Source: Mytilisepta virgata (lineage: Eukaryota; Mollusca; Bivalvia; Mytilida; Mytilidae). From it: 64,000 nt of DNA. The notes under the pieces were generated by a model, which did not search any database, was not told the origin of the DNA, and saw only the letters and a list, made by a program, of their open reading frames with translations. A program made the position numbers and the translations under genes. Location of the stretch: contig CM051519.1 of the NCBI GenBank assembly GCA_028015205.1, positions 37,801,979-37,865,978 on the forward strand, given 5' to 3'. Each line of letters begins with the position of its first letter. The stretch's first letter is position 1. This document shows positions 34,331 to 44,637 of the stretch, one piece after another.

Positions 34331-36755
34331 TCATATTTATACCCCCCGAAAACGAAGTTTAGGGGGTATATAGGTTTCAGTCTGTCTGTCTGTCTGTCCG
34401 TCTACGTGTACCATATGGCAAAATTGCGGGTACTTTGGTAATTTGCATAGCGGCCATTTTGGATTTCTCTGACGACATTCATTACAAAGCATTAAACTTG
34501 CCCCAAAAAATAAAAATGCAAATATTCAAATTCTTATAACTCATAAGCAATTTGTCCGCATATAGGTACATTCTACACAATATTAGCTTTCCTTTCGTGT
34601 GCAAATAAACATTGTCAGCATTGAAAACTTTCGGCCAATTCAGTTTAAAAAACTGAAGCGTAACCGTAGTATAACTGCTATATGAATTAACAAAAATTAG
34701 TTAAAAATGCAAATTCAAACTACAGATACAGATATAAGGCGTTATCGTATTTCCCCATGCCTATATCGACCTGCTGAGACCTTCACGATTTCCCGTGTTT
34801 CGGCACTGTGACGTCGTAAAGCGTTGACCCGACCCTAATATGAGCTGACCCGAATATATCAGCGACGTCATAATGTTTGACCCAACGTTGACTCGAATAT
34901 ATCAGGAAACATCCGGTTATAGGCAGATGGCCATTGAAAAGTAAGAAATTCCATTAAGATTGCTAGTTAACAATACGATAAATTTATCATCAAGTTTTCT
35001 TCAAACAAATATTGTAAAATATAAGCCGCTCGACACAATATGAAGCTTTTTAGCTCGTTCGCTCCGCTCACTCGCCGAAAAAGCTTCACATTGTGTCTCG
35101 CGGCTGATATTTTACGATATACGTTTGCAGAAAACCTGATAATATGTACATATCATACATAAATTGTCCGCATATAGAGAACAACTTTGGAGGATGAATT
35201 TAATGAGGAAATAAGTTTTATCTCACCTGCTTTCATAACTTTTCGGCCAAAATGTTTTTAAAACATGATAATTTCAAGTCTCCCATAGCGTAATCCTTCA
35301 AATATGAAGCCTTTCCCTTAAACAAACAATTTGTAAATATCCGCCAAAGGAAGTTTTCATAGACATTAGTTTAAGAGCCGAGACGGAAAAGGACTCGATT
35401 GTCCGTAATTCAAACAATTTTATTATTTTCGATCTACAACTAAGGGAGGTAATTTGCTTAAAAGGGCTGAAGTCACGTGATGCAAATGCCATGAATAATG
35501 TACCCAGCATTTTGCCATATGCATGCTTTGTTTTATCAATTCCCGTTCCAGCTTATTCGGACCTGTTTACCGCCACGATTTTAGTATTATCACTACGATT
35601 TTCAGACGCCCAAATTACGCCTTCCGCCCTCTTAAACGTTTTTCTACTTCAACTAAGTAAAACGGTAAAAAAATAAAAACGCAAAATTCGCTCGGAACCT
35701 TTCGCGACATGTCGATATGCCCAGGCATGAAGTTAAAGAATGAACGTTGACTTATCCTCACGGCGCTTTGACTGGCTGATGGTAGAACTTTCGTCTTTGC
35801 AAACGCCCATAAGATTTTGACTCGGCATTATTTAATGGCGGCATGATGAAGCCAGTAAAAAATATGCCAGCCAAACGTGAATACACTGATCTTTGGAAAT
35901 TCCTTCAATCTTCATCATAAGGCGAAACCTTTATATTAAGTACTACGCATATGTGTCAGTCGGTGAAGTCTCACAAATATTTCCATGTGCTCACGGACGT
36001 AAATTTTACTGGTGAAGTCACAGTCTCACAAGTATTTGGAAAAGTGCCGAAAATCGGAAGAGGACAAAATTAGGGCGGCTGATGATGTGCACAATCATAG
36101 CTCAAAATGAATTACCATTTAGTACAGCTCCGCTCCTTACAATTTCCATTAAGGATATTTTTCCAGATTAGTGACTTGCTGCAGGTATGTAGATCATTTT
36201 ATCAACTATCAACATAAAAACACTTTCTCACAAAGACAAGTAAGATTTCATTAGGATAAATGAAATTTGTCCCAGCTTGTCTTTCACTCTCTCTCTTAAT
36301 TCCCTCTATTATGGTCTGGATGATGGGAAGGAGGGGGGTAAAAAAGCGTATTTTCTAGGGGCCACTATGCCCAAATTTTTTTCAAGTTTGGACTTAGTTT
36401 TTTTTCCAGCATTTTTTCCAGCAAATGTCTCCTCCCTCACCCCCCGTTTAAGAACTTTGACTTATCCTCACGGCACTTCGACTGATGGTAGAACTTTCGA
36501 CTTGCAAACGCCCATAGATTTTGACTCGGCATGTTTTACAATCTAATAAAATGCTCTTACAGCTTTAAATCAATGTTCTGAAACTTTGCAGGGTGTTTCA
36601 TCTACTCCTCTTACAGCTTTTACTTTCTAAAGTGCAGAGGGCTCAACAGATGCATGATCGGGGGTATCAATAGTGCGTTAAGGACAGATTATGTGGAAAG
36701 GTTTACAAAGCAGTTGGCGCGGGGGGTATTTGTGGGCCACTAGACCACAGGAACT
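34330..36755. mobile_element. Non-autonomous repeat inserted in the Helentron
   Basis: This 2.4-kb block separates codons of one Helentron frame: A-D-S-D-F-N on the high-coordinate side resumes as Y-D-D-S-G-P-D-Y-D-W on the low side. It begins with a TATACCCCC...GGGGGTATA hairpin (34337-34370) and a TCTG microsatellite (34380-34398). It holds a second hairpin at 35010-35121 and ends near GGAACTCTAGTT. A pair of related segments, TTTGACTCGGCAT with CAAACGCCCATA, recurs at about 35790-35830 and 36480-36535. No target duplication or coding frame was seen. Confidence 0.6.
35010..35121. repeat. Imperfect hairpin with about 45-bp arms
   Basis: The left arm, ATTGTAAAATATAAGCCGCT, continues through GACACAATATGAAGCTTTTTAGC. 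It is matched by the right arm, AAAAAGCTTCACATTGTGTC then GCGGCTGATATTTTACGAT. The loop is rich in CTCG/CGCT. Confidence 0.8.
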
Positions 36756-39320
36756 CTAGTTAAAATCTGAATCAGCATTATCAAACTCAGCCTGTGGTTG
36801 TAACAAATCAATCCAATCAGGCTGCTCTACATCATGATGATCATCATTATCACCATCATCATCATTTTCTTCATCAGAGTGATGTATATTTTCGTCAATT
36901 GACTTTGCCCTTTCTATCAGTTGATAAAAAATCATGAAACTTGTCAACCCAGGACACATCATCACTTTTTATTTCTGATAGTTTTCTCCAGTTTGGCCAG
37001 TGCAATAGTAAGATGTTTTTACAGTAATCTTCTGTCGGAGGCCATGATGCCCTTAGACTCCCCCCCCCCCCCCAGAAATGAAAGGAACTTTTCCTTGTTT
37101 ACATGTAAAATTGTACCAAGATGTGATATCATCATCAGGACGTGACAAGTATTTGTCCAAAGGAGTTTTTCTTGTCACTGTTAGACCATTTTTATCAAGA
37201 ACTCGAAAACCAGAGAGACTTAAATTTTGAAATGAATGGCTACATCTGTACAGTGGAAGAGAAGATATTTCAAAGGAAGATTCAACGGCTGAAATATCTC
37301 TTTTAACGGTACCCATTAAAAGTTTTGTACAAAGTGATTTTGTTGTTGAACCTAATGTTTCATCAGAACAGTTCACCATGTCACTAAACAAATCAGCTAT
37401 GGCACCAGTAGGTTCATTGCCTTTACAGGCATATCCTGTTATGTACTTTTCCAAGGCAACTATTTCATCAACCGAAGGGTTTTTGGGCCCACTTTCAGAT
37501 TAAATAAGTGAAATATCACCATTTGCTCTCCAAGCCTGGGTATAATATTGGGAATGCTAGACAATTGAAGAATGGTCTCTTTGCATTTCTAATCTGAGTG
37601 AACCATTTCTGTCTCTTGCTATTGCAGGATTTTCACGGAGGGGTTTACAAGGATTTATGGTATCTCCAAATTCCATTCTACATTGTTTAAAGATTTTGAA
37701 TTAGATGGGGATTTTTTTTTTTTTGTTGAACGTAAACAATAATCAGAACATCTGTGTATATTAATTTTGTTACATAGAAGCAAGTGATCTTCAAGAAAAG
37801 TTTCCTGAGATTCACTAACATCCATTAATAATTTGATAAGGGGATTTTTTTCTTCAGGTGGTGCAGGACAAGTTCCTTCAGGGGGTGGCCATAGATTTAT
37901 ATTTGGATTTCCACTTTCATCTGCACCAGCAGGATGACTTGCTGTCATTTTAAAGTTGTTTTTGGCCCATTCAGATAACAGCTGGGCACATTCATCATAT
38001 GATTTTTCTTCAGAAAATCCTGCATGTAGTAAATAATGTGGTTCACAATCAGATCGCCAGCAAAGACCATGCCAATGTATCATACCCCTTGACTTGGAGA
38101 ACTCTTGTCTATACCAATAGGTTCAACCCCATATACTGGTGCCATAACTTCTTTAAAATAGTTTACTGTACGACGATCAAAAATAATCTGCCACGATGTG
38201 GCTGTTTTCTTGCACAGCATTGAACATATTTTGAATATTGTCTAAGTCTACATGTGTACCTGTTGTTTTTTCAATATATATTGACAATATTCTTTTTAAA
38301 ATAAAACTCGGCACAACTACCAGCAGTAAAGAAAGATGGAAGACCATGACCTTCATTTATTTTGAACTGAATAAGAGCTCTTAGTTCTTTTACACGCTGA
38401 CTCCAGTACTGAGACGTACCACGAAGACTTGCACTAAAATACAGAATTTTTTCCCTGATTTGAGTTTTTCTTTAAGGTCAGATAAAGCTATAACTGATTC
38501 ACCAAGTTTTTGCTGCACAATAAATGTCCTGTGTTCCAAAACTCTTTTTCTCATAATCATGTTATGAACTATAAATTTGAAATATTTATGTGAAGAAAAC
38601 CTTGCGTCTTTAAACCAAAGAAGATGATTTGCCCAATCAGAAAGTTAAGTGCATGTCCTGGGGCGGTTCACATGGAAATCAGCAGTACCATATGGAAATA
38701 AACAGCGGAAGGCCATAGAAAAGAAATTTCTGGTTGTAAATTCAGAGAGTGGGGTATTATTTCTAGTAGGCCAAGGCAAGCATACTTGACCTCTTTTAAT
38801 AACACTAATATCTATGTTGTCATTTTCAGCAATTTCATTTATTGTTTCATCAATTGTTTTTCTTATATTGACATTTGGATCAGGTAAACTAACACCAGAT
38901 TTTCTTCAAGATTAATTTGTTCAATTGCAGGACCTTGGTCATTTAAATGGTTAGTATCTTCTTTAAATTCTAAAGTGTGAATGTTAGGAAGTTCGCCATA
39001 TAAAGGTAATAAATTTAGTCTATCTTCACTTATTATAATGTCTTTGTATACCGGATTGTTTTGCTTAAGCCAAATGAGAGCATTTTGAATTTTAAACCTC
39101 CTTACATTAAATTCTTTTGATGTGTAATTTTTTCCTTGTTTTCTTACTCTGATTATTTTAACCTCGGATGGAAGTTTTGGGTATATTCATTAATTTCCTG
39201 GGGAAATGATACACAGTGGCCTTTGACAGCAAGACCCCCATGTTTCAACACAAATTAATACATGCGGATAGTTTTGAAATTAACTGTTGTTCAACTATTG
39301 TCATGTCCTTATGTTTAGGT
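36756..39320 (-). pseudogene. Helentron Rep (HUH/Y2) relic
   Basis: Pieces at 37655-38083 and 37053-37454 carry the rolling-circle replication motifs. S-R-G-M-I-H-W-H-G is at 38060-38095, with the HUH-type His-x-His at 38069-38077. Y-I-T-G-Y-A-C-K-G at 37420-37445 supplies the two catalytic tyrosines. An acidic linker (36756-36965) leads to the helicase. 38090-39320 encodes the Helitron N-terminal region in multiple frames with stops. Confidence 0.75.
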
Positions 39321-39328
39321 GGAACAAT

Positions 39329-39598
39329 TCATGGGTCCATGTTATTTTCTTTTGAAAACATTTTAATTGGAAGTTTATCTTTAGAACACCTTTGACATAT
39401 ACTATTTTGTATAGGCATATCAATTCGTGTTTCGTTGCAGATTGTACATGTACATGTATTTATTTGGTAGCTCATTTCTTTAATTTCAAAAGAACGAATA
39501 CAGTTAGTTGTCAAATTTAAATGTTCATCAGTTGTTAATGGCAAGTTTTCAGGAATGGATTCTAAAGTTAAGTTAAATTTTTTAAGTTTATATCTCAA
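39329..39598 (-). pseudogene. Helentron Cys-rich domain relic
   Basis: Two CxxC pairs (C-T-I-C and C-Q-R-C) precede a conserved F-S-K-E-N-N-M-D-P. The domain lies between the OTU and Rep relics, as in related elements. The frame ends at both sides without splice logic. Confidence 0.6.
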
Positions 39599-39655
39599 AT
39601 TTTTATTTATTCTAATTTGTCTTTTTTAAATTGTTCTTTGACATTTTTCTACATT

Positions 39656-39762
39656 TATCTAATAATACATTTGAATTATGATCACTCAGTTTCTCTAATA
39701 ATACATTTGAATTATGATCACTCAGTTTCTCTAATAATACATTTGAATTGTGATCACTTTTT
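39656..39762. repeat. 35-bp tandem repeat, 3 units
   Basis: TCTAATAATACATTTGAATT followed by (A/G)TGATCACTCAGTTTC is repeated three times within the Helentron. Confidence 0.9.
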
Positions 39763-39862
39763 TCATGGGAAGTTGTTTTTTTATTTCCATCATGAACTTA
39801 GGATTTCTTATTTTGTGTATTAGAGGTCAGCTTTTTAGGAAATGGCTTTTTCTGTTTCTTTG

Positions 39863-40602
39863 TTATGAGATTAATGTTGTCTGGGATAACTTTTGGCTTT
39901 TTTTAGCAACAGAGGTACTTGGTTCATTTTGTTTTCTTTTAAGATTATGTTTAGATTCAGAAGTTTTGTCTGTAGACAACTCTAGCATGTCAATTGAGGT
40001 GTTAGTTACAGGAAATAAAAATTGGAAATGATGGTTATGTAACAAAATGTTCAAAGTTGTATGTCTAGAGTTTTCTGATGTTTGAAATTGTTGTTTTGTA
40101 AAGCATATATTTTCTAACTGATCTACTCCCTGCATCCATATATTTATATTTACATCTAAAAGTTGACATGCAACTGAAATTTCACAAGAAGTAGCATATT
40201 GGCTACCATTCACCATGCAGTCCCAGTATTTTGAGGCTGAATGGATATTGTCATGGCACACTTCAACCATAGATTTGTACAAAGAAAATTCTTCGTAAAC
40301 TTTAGAACAAAAGATCTATAAAATAAACTTTGAGAAAAGTTGCCTACAATTCCTAAGCTTAAAGCGTGGAAAAAGCAGCTGCCATCTCCAGGAGCGTTAA
40401 CAATTTTAAAGTTTGTATTGTCAAGTGTTATTTGTTTTGACGCAGGATATTTTTTAGATAAGATATCACTTTGACTTGCTTCATATTGTGAAGATTCTTG
40501 ATTTTTTATTTCTTCATGTGGTTTAGATTTTTCACTTTTAAAGTTCAAAACAGGCATGACAGGTGAACATTGAGTTTGAATATCAGATTTTGTTTTGGAC
40601 AT
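39863..40602 (-). pseudogene. Helentron OTU-like cysteine protease relic
   Basis: The first frame (40210-40602) has A-P-G-D-G-S-C-F-F-H-A-L, where the Cys is the OTU nucleophile. The overlapping second frame (39863-40282) carries the rest, including N-I-W and H-N-H-H-F-Q-F with the partner His. A frameshift near 40250-40280 separates them. OTU domains remove ubiquitin-like modifiers, and their role in Helentrons is unknown. Confidence 0.7.
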
Positions 40603-40984
40603 AGAAACAGGGAGAGAATTTTGGCTAAGAGGCTTAGTTTTTTTTATGTAAGTTATCTTGATTGTTATCTGACTTCAAGATACTTGCCTATGATGGCTTT
40701 GGTTTGTTCAGTAGTGAAACCATTTTTGCTGGTGGCTTACCAAAATGTTCTTGAAGCCATGATTCTGAATTGTAAATTTTAACAGAAGGCTCAGTTTGTA
40801 TTACTGGTCTAGTTTGATCTGTATTGGCATAGGTATGGTCAGCATGGACAATTGTTTTTTTAATTTTATGGTAAGTGTGGTCAAACAATGAAGAATGCAT
40901 TTTGGACAAGAAGGTTTGAATGCTAATTGTCGTTGTTACAACGAATAGGCTTGATAAAATTAACAAATTGTACCTTGATGACAA

Positions 40985-41328
40985 TCGTCAATCGAGAGTA
41001 GACACAGGGTCGTCTGATTGATAGCAGACGATATCCGATGGCAGGTGCGTGCAACAGAATATTCGAATTAAACAAAATTAGATGCAATAAATAGGCTGAA
41101 AAGCATACTAGAATGGCTGAAATATTGAAACATTTGAAAAACATTTAAAATTAACCAATGGATAACTTTTTATTCCTTTTATTTCAATGTACGTAGCAAT
41201 ATTTTTTAGTCCTTCGTCATGTAAACACGGCCATATTGGAAGCCGTTGTTATGGTGTCATATTTGTAGGTCATTGAAGAAATTTTCGAATAAAGTTCCCA
41301 ATGCGCACAAAAACTCGAAAAAAAGTCG
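40985..41328. other. Left flank of the Polinton
   Basis: AT-rich sequence between the Helentron relic and the insertion site. No gene seen. Confidence 0.5.
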
Positions 41329-41334
41329 GTGGAA
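41329..41334. other. Target site duplication, left copy
   Basis: GTGGAA directly before the left TIR, identical to 62403-62408. Confidence 0.93.
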
Positions 41335-41426
41335 AGTAGTCTTACTATAGGCATTCTAGGACAGCAATTTAGCAATATAGCAATACTATTTAAGGAATGT
41401 AGCTATTTAAAGAATGTATGACGTCA
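41335..41426 (+). repeat. Polinton left terminal inverted repeat
   Basis: 92 bp, matching 62311-62402 in inverse orientation with a single difference near position 23. It ends in the palindrome TGACGTCA, a CRE/ATF-type site. Confidence 0.95.
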
Positions 41427-41552
41427 CAGAGGTATGTAACAATACTATTTAAGGAATGTAGCTATTTAAAGAATGTATGACGTCACAGATGAATGTAGCA
41501 ATGGTATTTAGGGAATGTGACTATTTAAAGAATGTATGACTTATCATGATAG
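41376..41552. repeat. 59-bp subterminal tandem repeat, 3 units
   Basis: Units start at about 41376, 41435 and 41494 and carry TATTTAAGGAATGTAGCTAT then TTAAAGAATGTATGACGTCA. The first unit overlaps the TIR and the third is diverged. The right end has only one clear unit and a decayed second one (62262-62310). Confidence 0.9.
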
Positions 41553-41710
41553 AATGTAAAAGGTATTTTAAAAATCATTATTCAAGCGTCGGAATGGTAT
41601 GCGTTATATTTTGTAATGTGATATTGCTAGGTTATCTGTAACGAATACTTGAATAAATACATATTCCATTTTTAGTTTATTTTAGAATGTAAAGGACTTT
41701 ATAATAAGAT

Positions 41711-42043
41711 ATGTTCGAAAACATGGATATAGAAACTGATTCCTTTTGCACACGGTTATTTAAATTTAAACCATGGCACCCAACAAAACTTTTTTATGTT
41801 GCGCGAGAGCAAACGTTCGAAAACTGGCCAACACAGATATTACAAAAGCCTAAGGACTTGATTCAAAATGGATTTTTTTACACTGGAATCGGAGATAAAG
41901 TAACATGCTTCTATTGCAACATTACATTGAAGCAGTGGGAAAGAGACGATTGTATTGAATCTGAACATTTAAAATGGGAACCAAATTGTTTATACGCTAA
42001 AATGATTTCAAACAGATCTTACCAACCCGATATGCTTCTCTGA
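41711..42043 (+). CDS. Single-BIR (IAP-like) protein
   Basis: 110 residues. Residues 31-95 form a baculovirus-IAP-repeat domain: R-E-Q-T-F-E-N-W-P, N-G-F-F-Y-T-G then zinc ligands C66, C69, H86 and C93 in the exact CX2CX16HX6C pattern, with W-E-P-N-C closing. There is no RING or second BIR. Family BIR domains bind caspases or IAP-binding motifs and block apoptosis. Here the likely role is to keep the host cell alive during element expression, which is inference. It is the first gene after the left TIR, forward strand. The source is probably host capture, as bivalves have many IAPs. Confidence 0.85.
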   Translation: MFENMDIETDSFCTRLFKFKPWHPTKLFYVAREQTFENWPTQILQKPKDLIQNGFFYTGIGDKVTCFYCNITLKQWERDDCIESEHLKWEPNCLYAKMISNRSYQPDMLL

Positions 42044-42105
42044 TGACTCTAAAAGCTAAATGCAAAGGAATTTCTACAACGGTATGCATGAAAGGAACGT
42101 AAAAA

Positions 42106-42558
42106 ATGAAAAGAATTTTATTAAAATTGACATATAAACACCTACAATTAAACTCCACCAGAACTCAGCAAACAGTAGACATGACGGAAGCACAAGTTAA
42201 GTTGACTCATCAGATGTATAAACTCGAATTTGCTAAGCGGATATGTGATCAGATTGGAGAACTGTCGATAAAGTACTGCTATGGATGTGAAGTCAGTCAT
42301 CCCAGTCAAACACATCACACATGTTTAATGTTGACAGAATTGGAACATTTTTACTTATACAGAAACGAGGCATATGAAATATGTAACAGTGACAAACTTA
42401 CAACATATGAACGTGTTATTGGACTCTTGGGTCTATCTTTTGATGTCAAGTCTACATTGCCACAACTTTTATTTGATAAAAATATGACTCTCAAAGAAAA
42501 TGAAGTTTTCCCAATGGTGGAAAAGATGATCAGATTAGAAGACCGTTTCGTGTCATAA
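42106..42558 (+). CDS. Small Cys/His protein of unknown function
   Basis: 150 residues from the ATG at 42106. A central Y-C-Y-G-C-E-V-S-H-P-S-Q-T-H-H-T-C segment has the ligands for one zinc knuckle (CxxC, H, H/C). The rest is helical and charged. It lies between the BIR gene and a small helical protein gene, all forward. Similar Cys/His proteins recur in Polinton-like elements to my knowledge, without assigned function. Confidence 0.7.
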   Translation: MKRILLKLTYKHLQLNSTRTQQTVDMTEAQVKLTHQMYKLEFAKRICDQIGELSIKYCYGCEVSHPSQTHHTCLMLTELEHFYLYRNEAYEICNSDKLTTYERVIGLLGLSFDVKSTLPQLLFDKNMTLKENEVFPMVEKMIRLEDRFVS

Positions 42559-42603
42559 TATAAATATCAGTGTTGCATGAATTTTCTCCAGTTTTAATCG
42601 AAA

Positions 42604-42921
42604 ATGAGCAAAAGAATTTTTCAACATTCAGCTTTTTTAAAAGCAGTATATCACGCCGAACCAATACAGAGAAAAATAATAATAGAAAGTATTACAAACG
42701 ATCAGACGCGAGCCATATGTGACATTGCTGCAAAAATACTGCGAGGGAGAATTAACATGATTCCTATACACTGGAAAAAGTTAAAAGACTATATGCATGT
42801 GTTGCGTTCTTTGACTTGTCCTGGAATCAATGTTACGAGAAAGAAAAGGACATTACTGGCGTTCCATACGTTACTACCACTTTTGATCAAACCTGTGATG
42901 CACTTATTGGATGAAGTCTGA
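42604..42921 (+). CDS. Small helical basic protein, copy 1
   Basis: 105 residues, Lys/Arg-rich and predicted helical. It shares a pattern with the product of 47755-48060: T-N-D-Q-T-R-A-I-C-D-I-A here against T-S-D-Q-L-R-V-I-V-E-I-V there, each followed by a K/R-G and a basic Leu-rich tail ending in L-L-P or V-L-P-I-F-L. The two look like ancient paralogues. This kind of protein is recurrent in invertebrate Polintons/adintoviruses (recollection, not checked). Function unknown. Confidence 0.7.
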   Translation: MSKRIFQHSAFLKAVYHAEPIQRKIIIESITNDQTRAICDIAAKILRGRINMIPIHWKKLKDYMHVLRSLTCPGINVTRKKRTLLAFHTLLPLLIKPVMHLLDEV

Positions 42922-43078
42922 CCGTGATATATAGAACTATTTAACTGTTTAAGTGTCATTTTGTAGAACTATTTCACGAGATATACTTGTAGGTTTTGCT
43001 TTTTATTCTTAATGTCAAAAATAAAATAAATTCACAATATTTGGTGTTTTTAATTTTGTTTGTTTTTTTCTTCAGATC

Positions 43079-44206
43079 ATGGTTAGAGGTGTAAACAAAA
43101 AAAGAGTTGATTCCATCTTGAAAAAAATTTATTATGACCTCCCTTCAGCTGGTGCATATGCTGGTCCAGACAAATTGTATAGAGTACTTAAAGCAAGGGG
43201 TGTTAAAGATATAGGGAAATACACCATCAAAAAATGGTTACACAATCAAGACAGTTACAGTTTACAAAAACCAGCTCGTAAGACATTTAGAAAGGCTAAG
43301 GTCGTTGTCTCTGGAATCGATGATCAATTCGATGCAGATTTGGCAGATGTGTCCAACGTTTCCAGTCAAAATAACGATGTTAAGTATCTCTTGTTTGTTA
43401 TAGACATCTTTTCAAAATATCTCTGGGTAGAACCACTGAAAAATAAAACAGCAAAAGAAGTTATTAAAGGGTTTCAAAACATATTTGAACAGGGAAGAAA
43501 GTGTAAAAAACTAAGGACAGACAAAGGAACAGAGTTTACTTCAAAACTGACACAAAACTTTTTCAAAAATGAAGGAGTATATCATTTTACAACGTTTAAC
43601 TCAAATACGAAAGCTAGTGTTGCAGAGAGAGTAATACAAACGATAAAAAATAAGATATACAGATGGTACACCAAGAATAGAACACATAAGTATATCGATG
43701 TTTTACAAGATATAGTAAATACGTATAATGCAACACCCCACAGAAGTCTAGGACACATAGCACCGAAAGACGTAAACAAAGAAAACGAGCCAGATGTATG
43801 GGCACACATGTATTTAAATATAAAAAAATCAAAAAAATCAGTCACTGCCTATCAATTCAAACCCGGAGATCTGGTCAGAATTTCCCATAACAATATGCCA
43901 TTTGACAGATCGTACGACGAACATTTCACGAGAGAAATTTTTAAAATACACAAACGCATGCGAATGCAAGGTATTCCTATTTATAAAATAAAAGATATTC
44001 AAGATGAACCCATCAAGGGAAATTTCTACGAAAGTGAGTTACAAAAGGTTAGTAAGGACGCAGATGCACTTTGGTATATCGAGAAAAAAATTAGAAAGCG
44101 CAAACGAGACGGTGAAGTTCAGTGGCTAGTCAAATTTGATGGATGGCTCGAAAAATATAATCAGTGGATACCAGAAAAGGACATCACTGACAACATTCCT
44201 GCTTAA
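43079..44206 (+). CDS. INT: Polinton retroviral-type integrase with C-terminal chromodomain
   Basis: 375 residues. The N-terminal third is helical, with a zinc-free HTH-like character. The rve core carries the DDE triad: D87 in D-A-D-L-A-D, D148 in R-T-D-K-G-T-E-F and E183 in A-S-V-A-E-R-V. The spacing between the last two is about 35. Residues about 330-375 are a chromodomain (W-Y-I-E-K-K-I-R-K-R-K, then W-L-V-K-F-D-G-W). The enzyme would join the element ends to target DNA, giving the 6-bp duplication seen. The chromodomain may steer insertion to modified histones. All catalytic residues are present. Confidence 0.95.
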   Translation: MVRGVNKKRVDSILKKIYYDLPSAGAYAGPDKLYRVLKARGVKDIGKYTIKKWLHNQDSYSLQKPARKTFRKAKVVVSGIDDQFDADLADVSNVSSQNNDVKYLLFVIDIFSKYLWVEPLKNKTAKEVIKGFQNIFEQGRKCKKLRTDKGTEFTSKLTQNFFKNEGVYHFTTFNSNTKASVAERVIQTIKNKIYRWYTKNRTHKYIDVLQDIVNTYNATPHRSLGHIAPKDVNKENEPDVWAHMYLNIKKSKKSVTAYQFKPGDLVRISHNNMPFDRSYDEHFTREIFKIHKRMRMQGIPIYKIKDIQDEPIKGNFYESELQKVSKDADALWYIEKKIRKRKRDGEVQWLVKFDGWLEKYNQWIPEKDITDNIPA

Positions 44207-44217
44207 CAGTAAACATC

Positions 44218-44637
44218 ATGAGTATCTACGTTGTCCTTAGTAGTGATAAATCTTCCGAATATTATCCAGGAAACAAACCGTACAGCTTTAAATCACATTT
44301 GAATGCACCAATCGTTTTGGAAGGAACTTGGAAAGTTGCGTTACTAGAAACTGAAATCAAAAGCAGTATATCTAAAGAAGACACAATATACTTACATTCA
44401 AGCATTTGTCAAGATTCCATTGTAGAGGGTGAAAAAAAACCATTACTTCGTAGACTTTTATGTTATGAACCAGGAAATTGGACATCTATACTTAACACAC
44501 CCCAGTACATTCCTGTAAACACAAAAGAACTGTATAATATCGATATCTTTATAACAGATAAACACGACTCTTTGGCTTCATTCTTGGATGAAACATCAAC
44601 ACTGACGCTTCACTTTAAATCGTTCCCATTTTTTTGA
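44218..44637 (+). CDS. Probable minor (penton-type) capsid protein
   Basis: 139 residues, starting 11 bp after the integrase stop. The N-terminus (Y-V-V-L-S-S-D, S-E-Y-Y-P-G-N, G-T-W-K-V-A-L-L-E-T-E-I) matches the opening of Polinton minor capsid proteins as I know them. These are single jelly-roll vertex proteins. The protein is shorter than usual and beta-rich. Its TGA overlaps the ATG of the next gene by one base. Assignment rests on the N-terminal pattern and gene order. Confidence 0.6.
   Translation: MSIYVVLSSDKSSEYYPGNKPYSFKSHLNAPIVLEGTWKVALLETEIKSSISKEDTIYLHSSICQDSIVEGEKKPLLRRLLCYEPGNWTSILNTPQYIPVNTKELYNIDIFITDKHDSLASFLDETSTLTLHFKSFPFF

Larger units (their letters stand above)
33570..40660 (-). 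mobile_element. Decayed Helentron (Helitron-like) element
   Basis: On the minus strand, in N- to C-terminal order, lie relics of an OTU protease domain, a Cys-rich domain ending in P-I-K-M-F-S-K-E-N-N-M-D-P, a rolling-circle Rep with HUH and two-tyrosine motifs, and a PIF1-like helicase. This combination defines Helentron-type Helitrons. Frames are broken by many stops and frameshifts, and 34330-36755 is a foreign insertion. The Polinton left end lies about 670 bp beyond the first relic. True termini could not be fixed. Confidence 0.8.

Noticed and set aside
39656..39762. Three 35-bp direct repeats as a possible CRISPR array
   Set aside because: The copies are head-to-tail without unique spacers and lie in a eukaryotic transposon relic.
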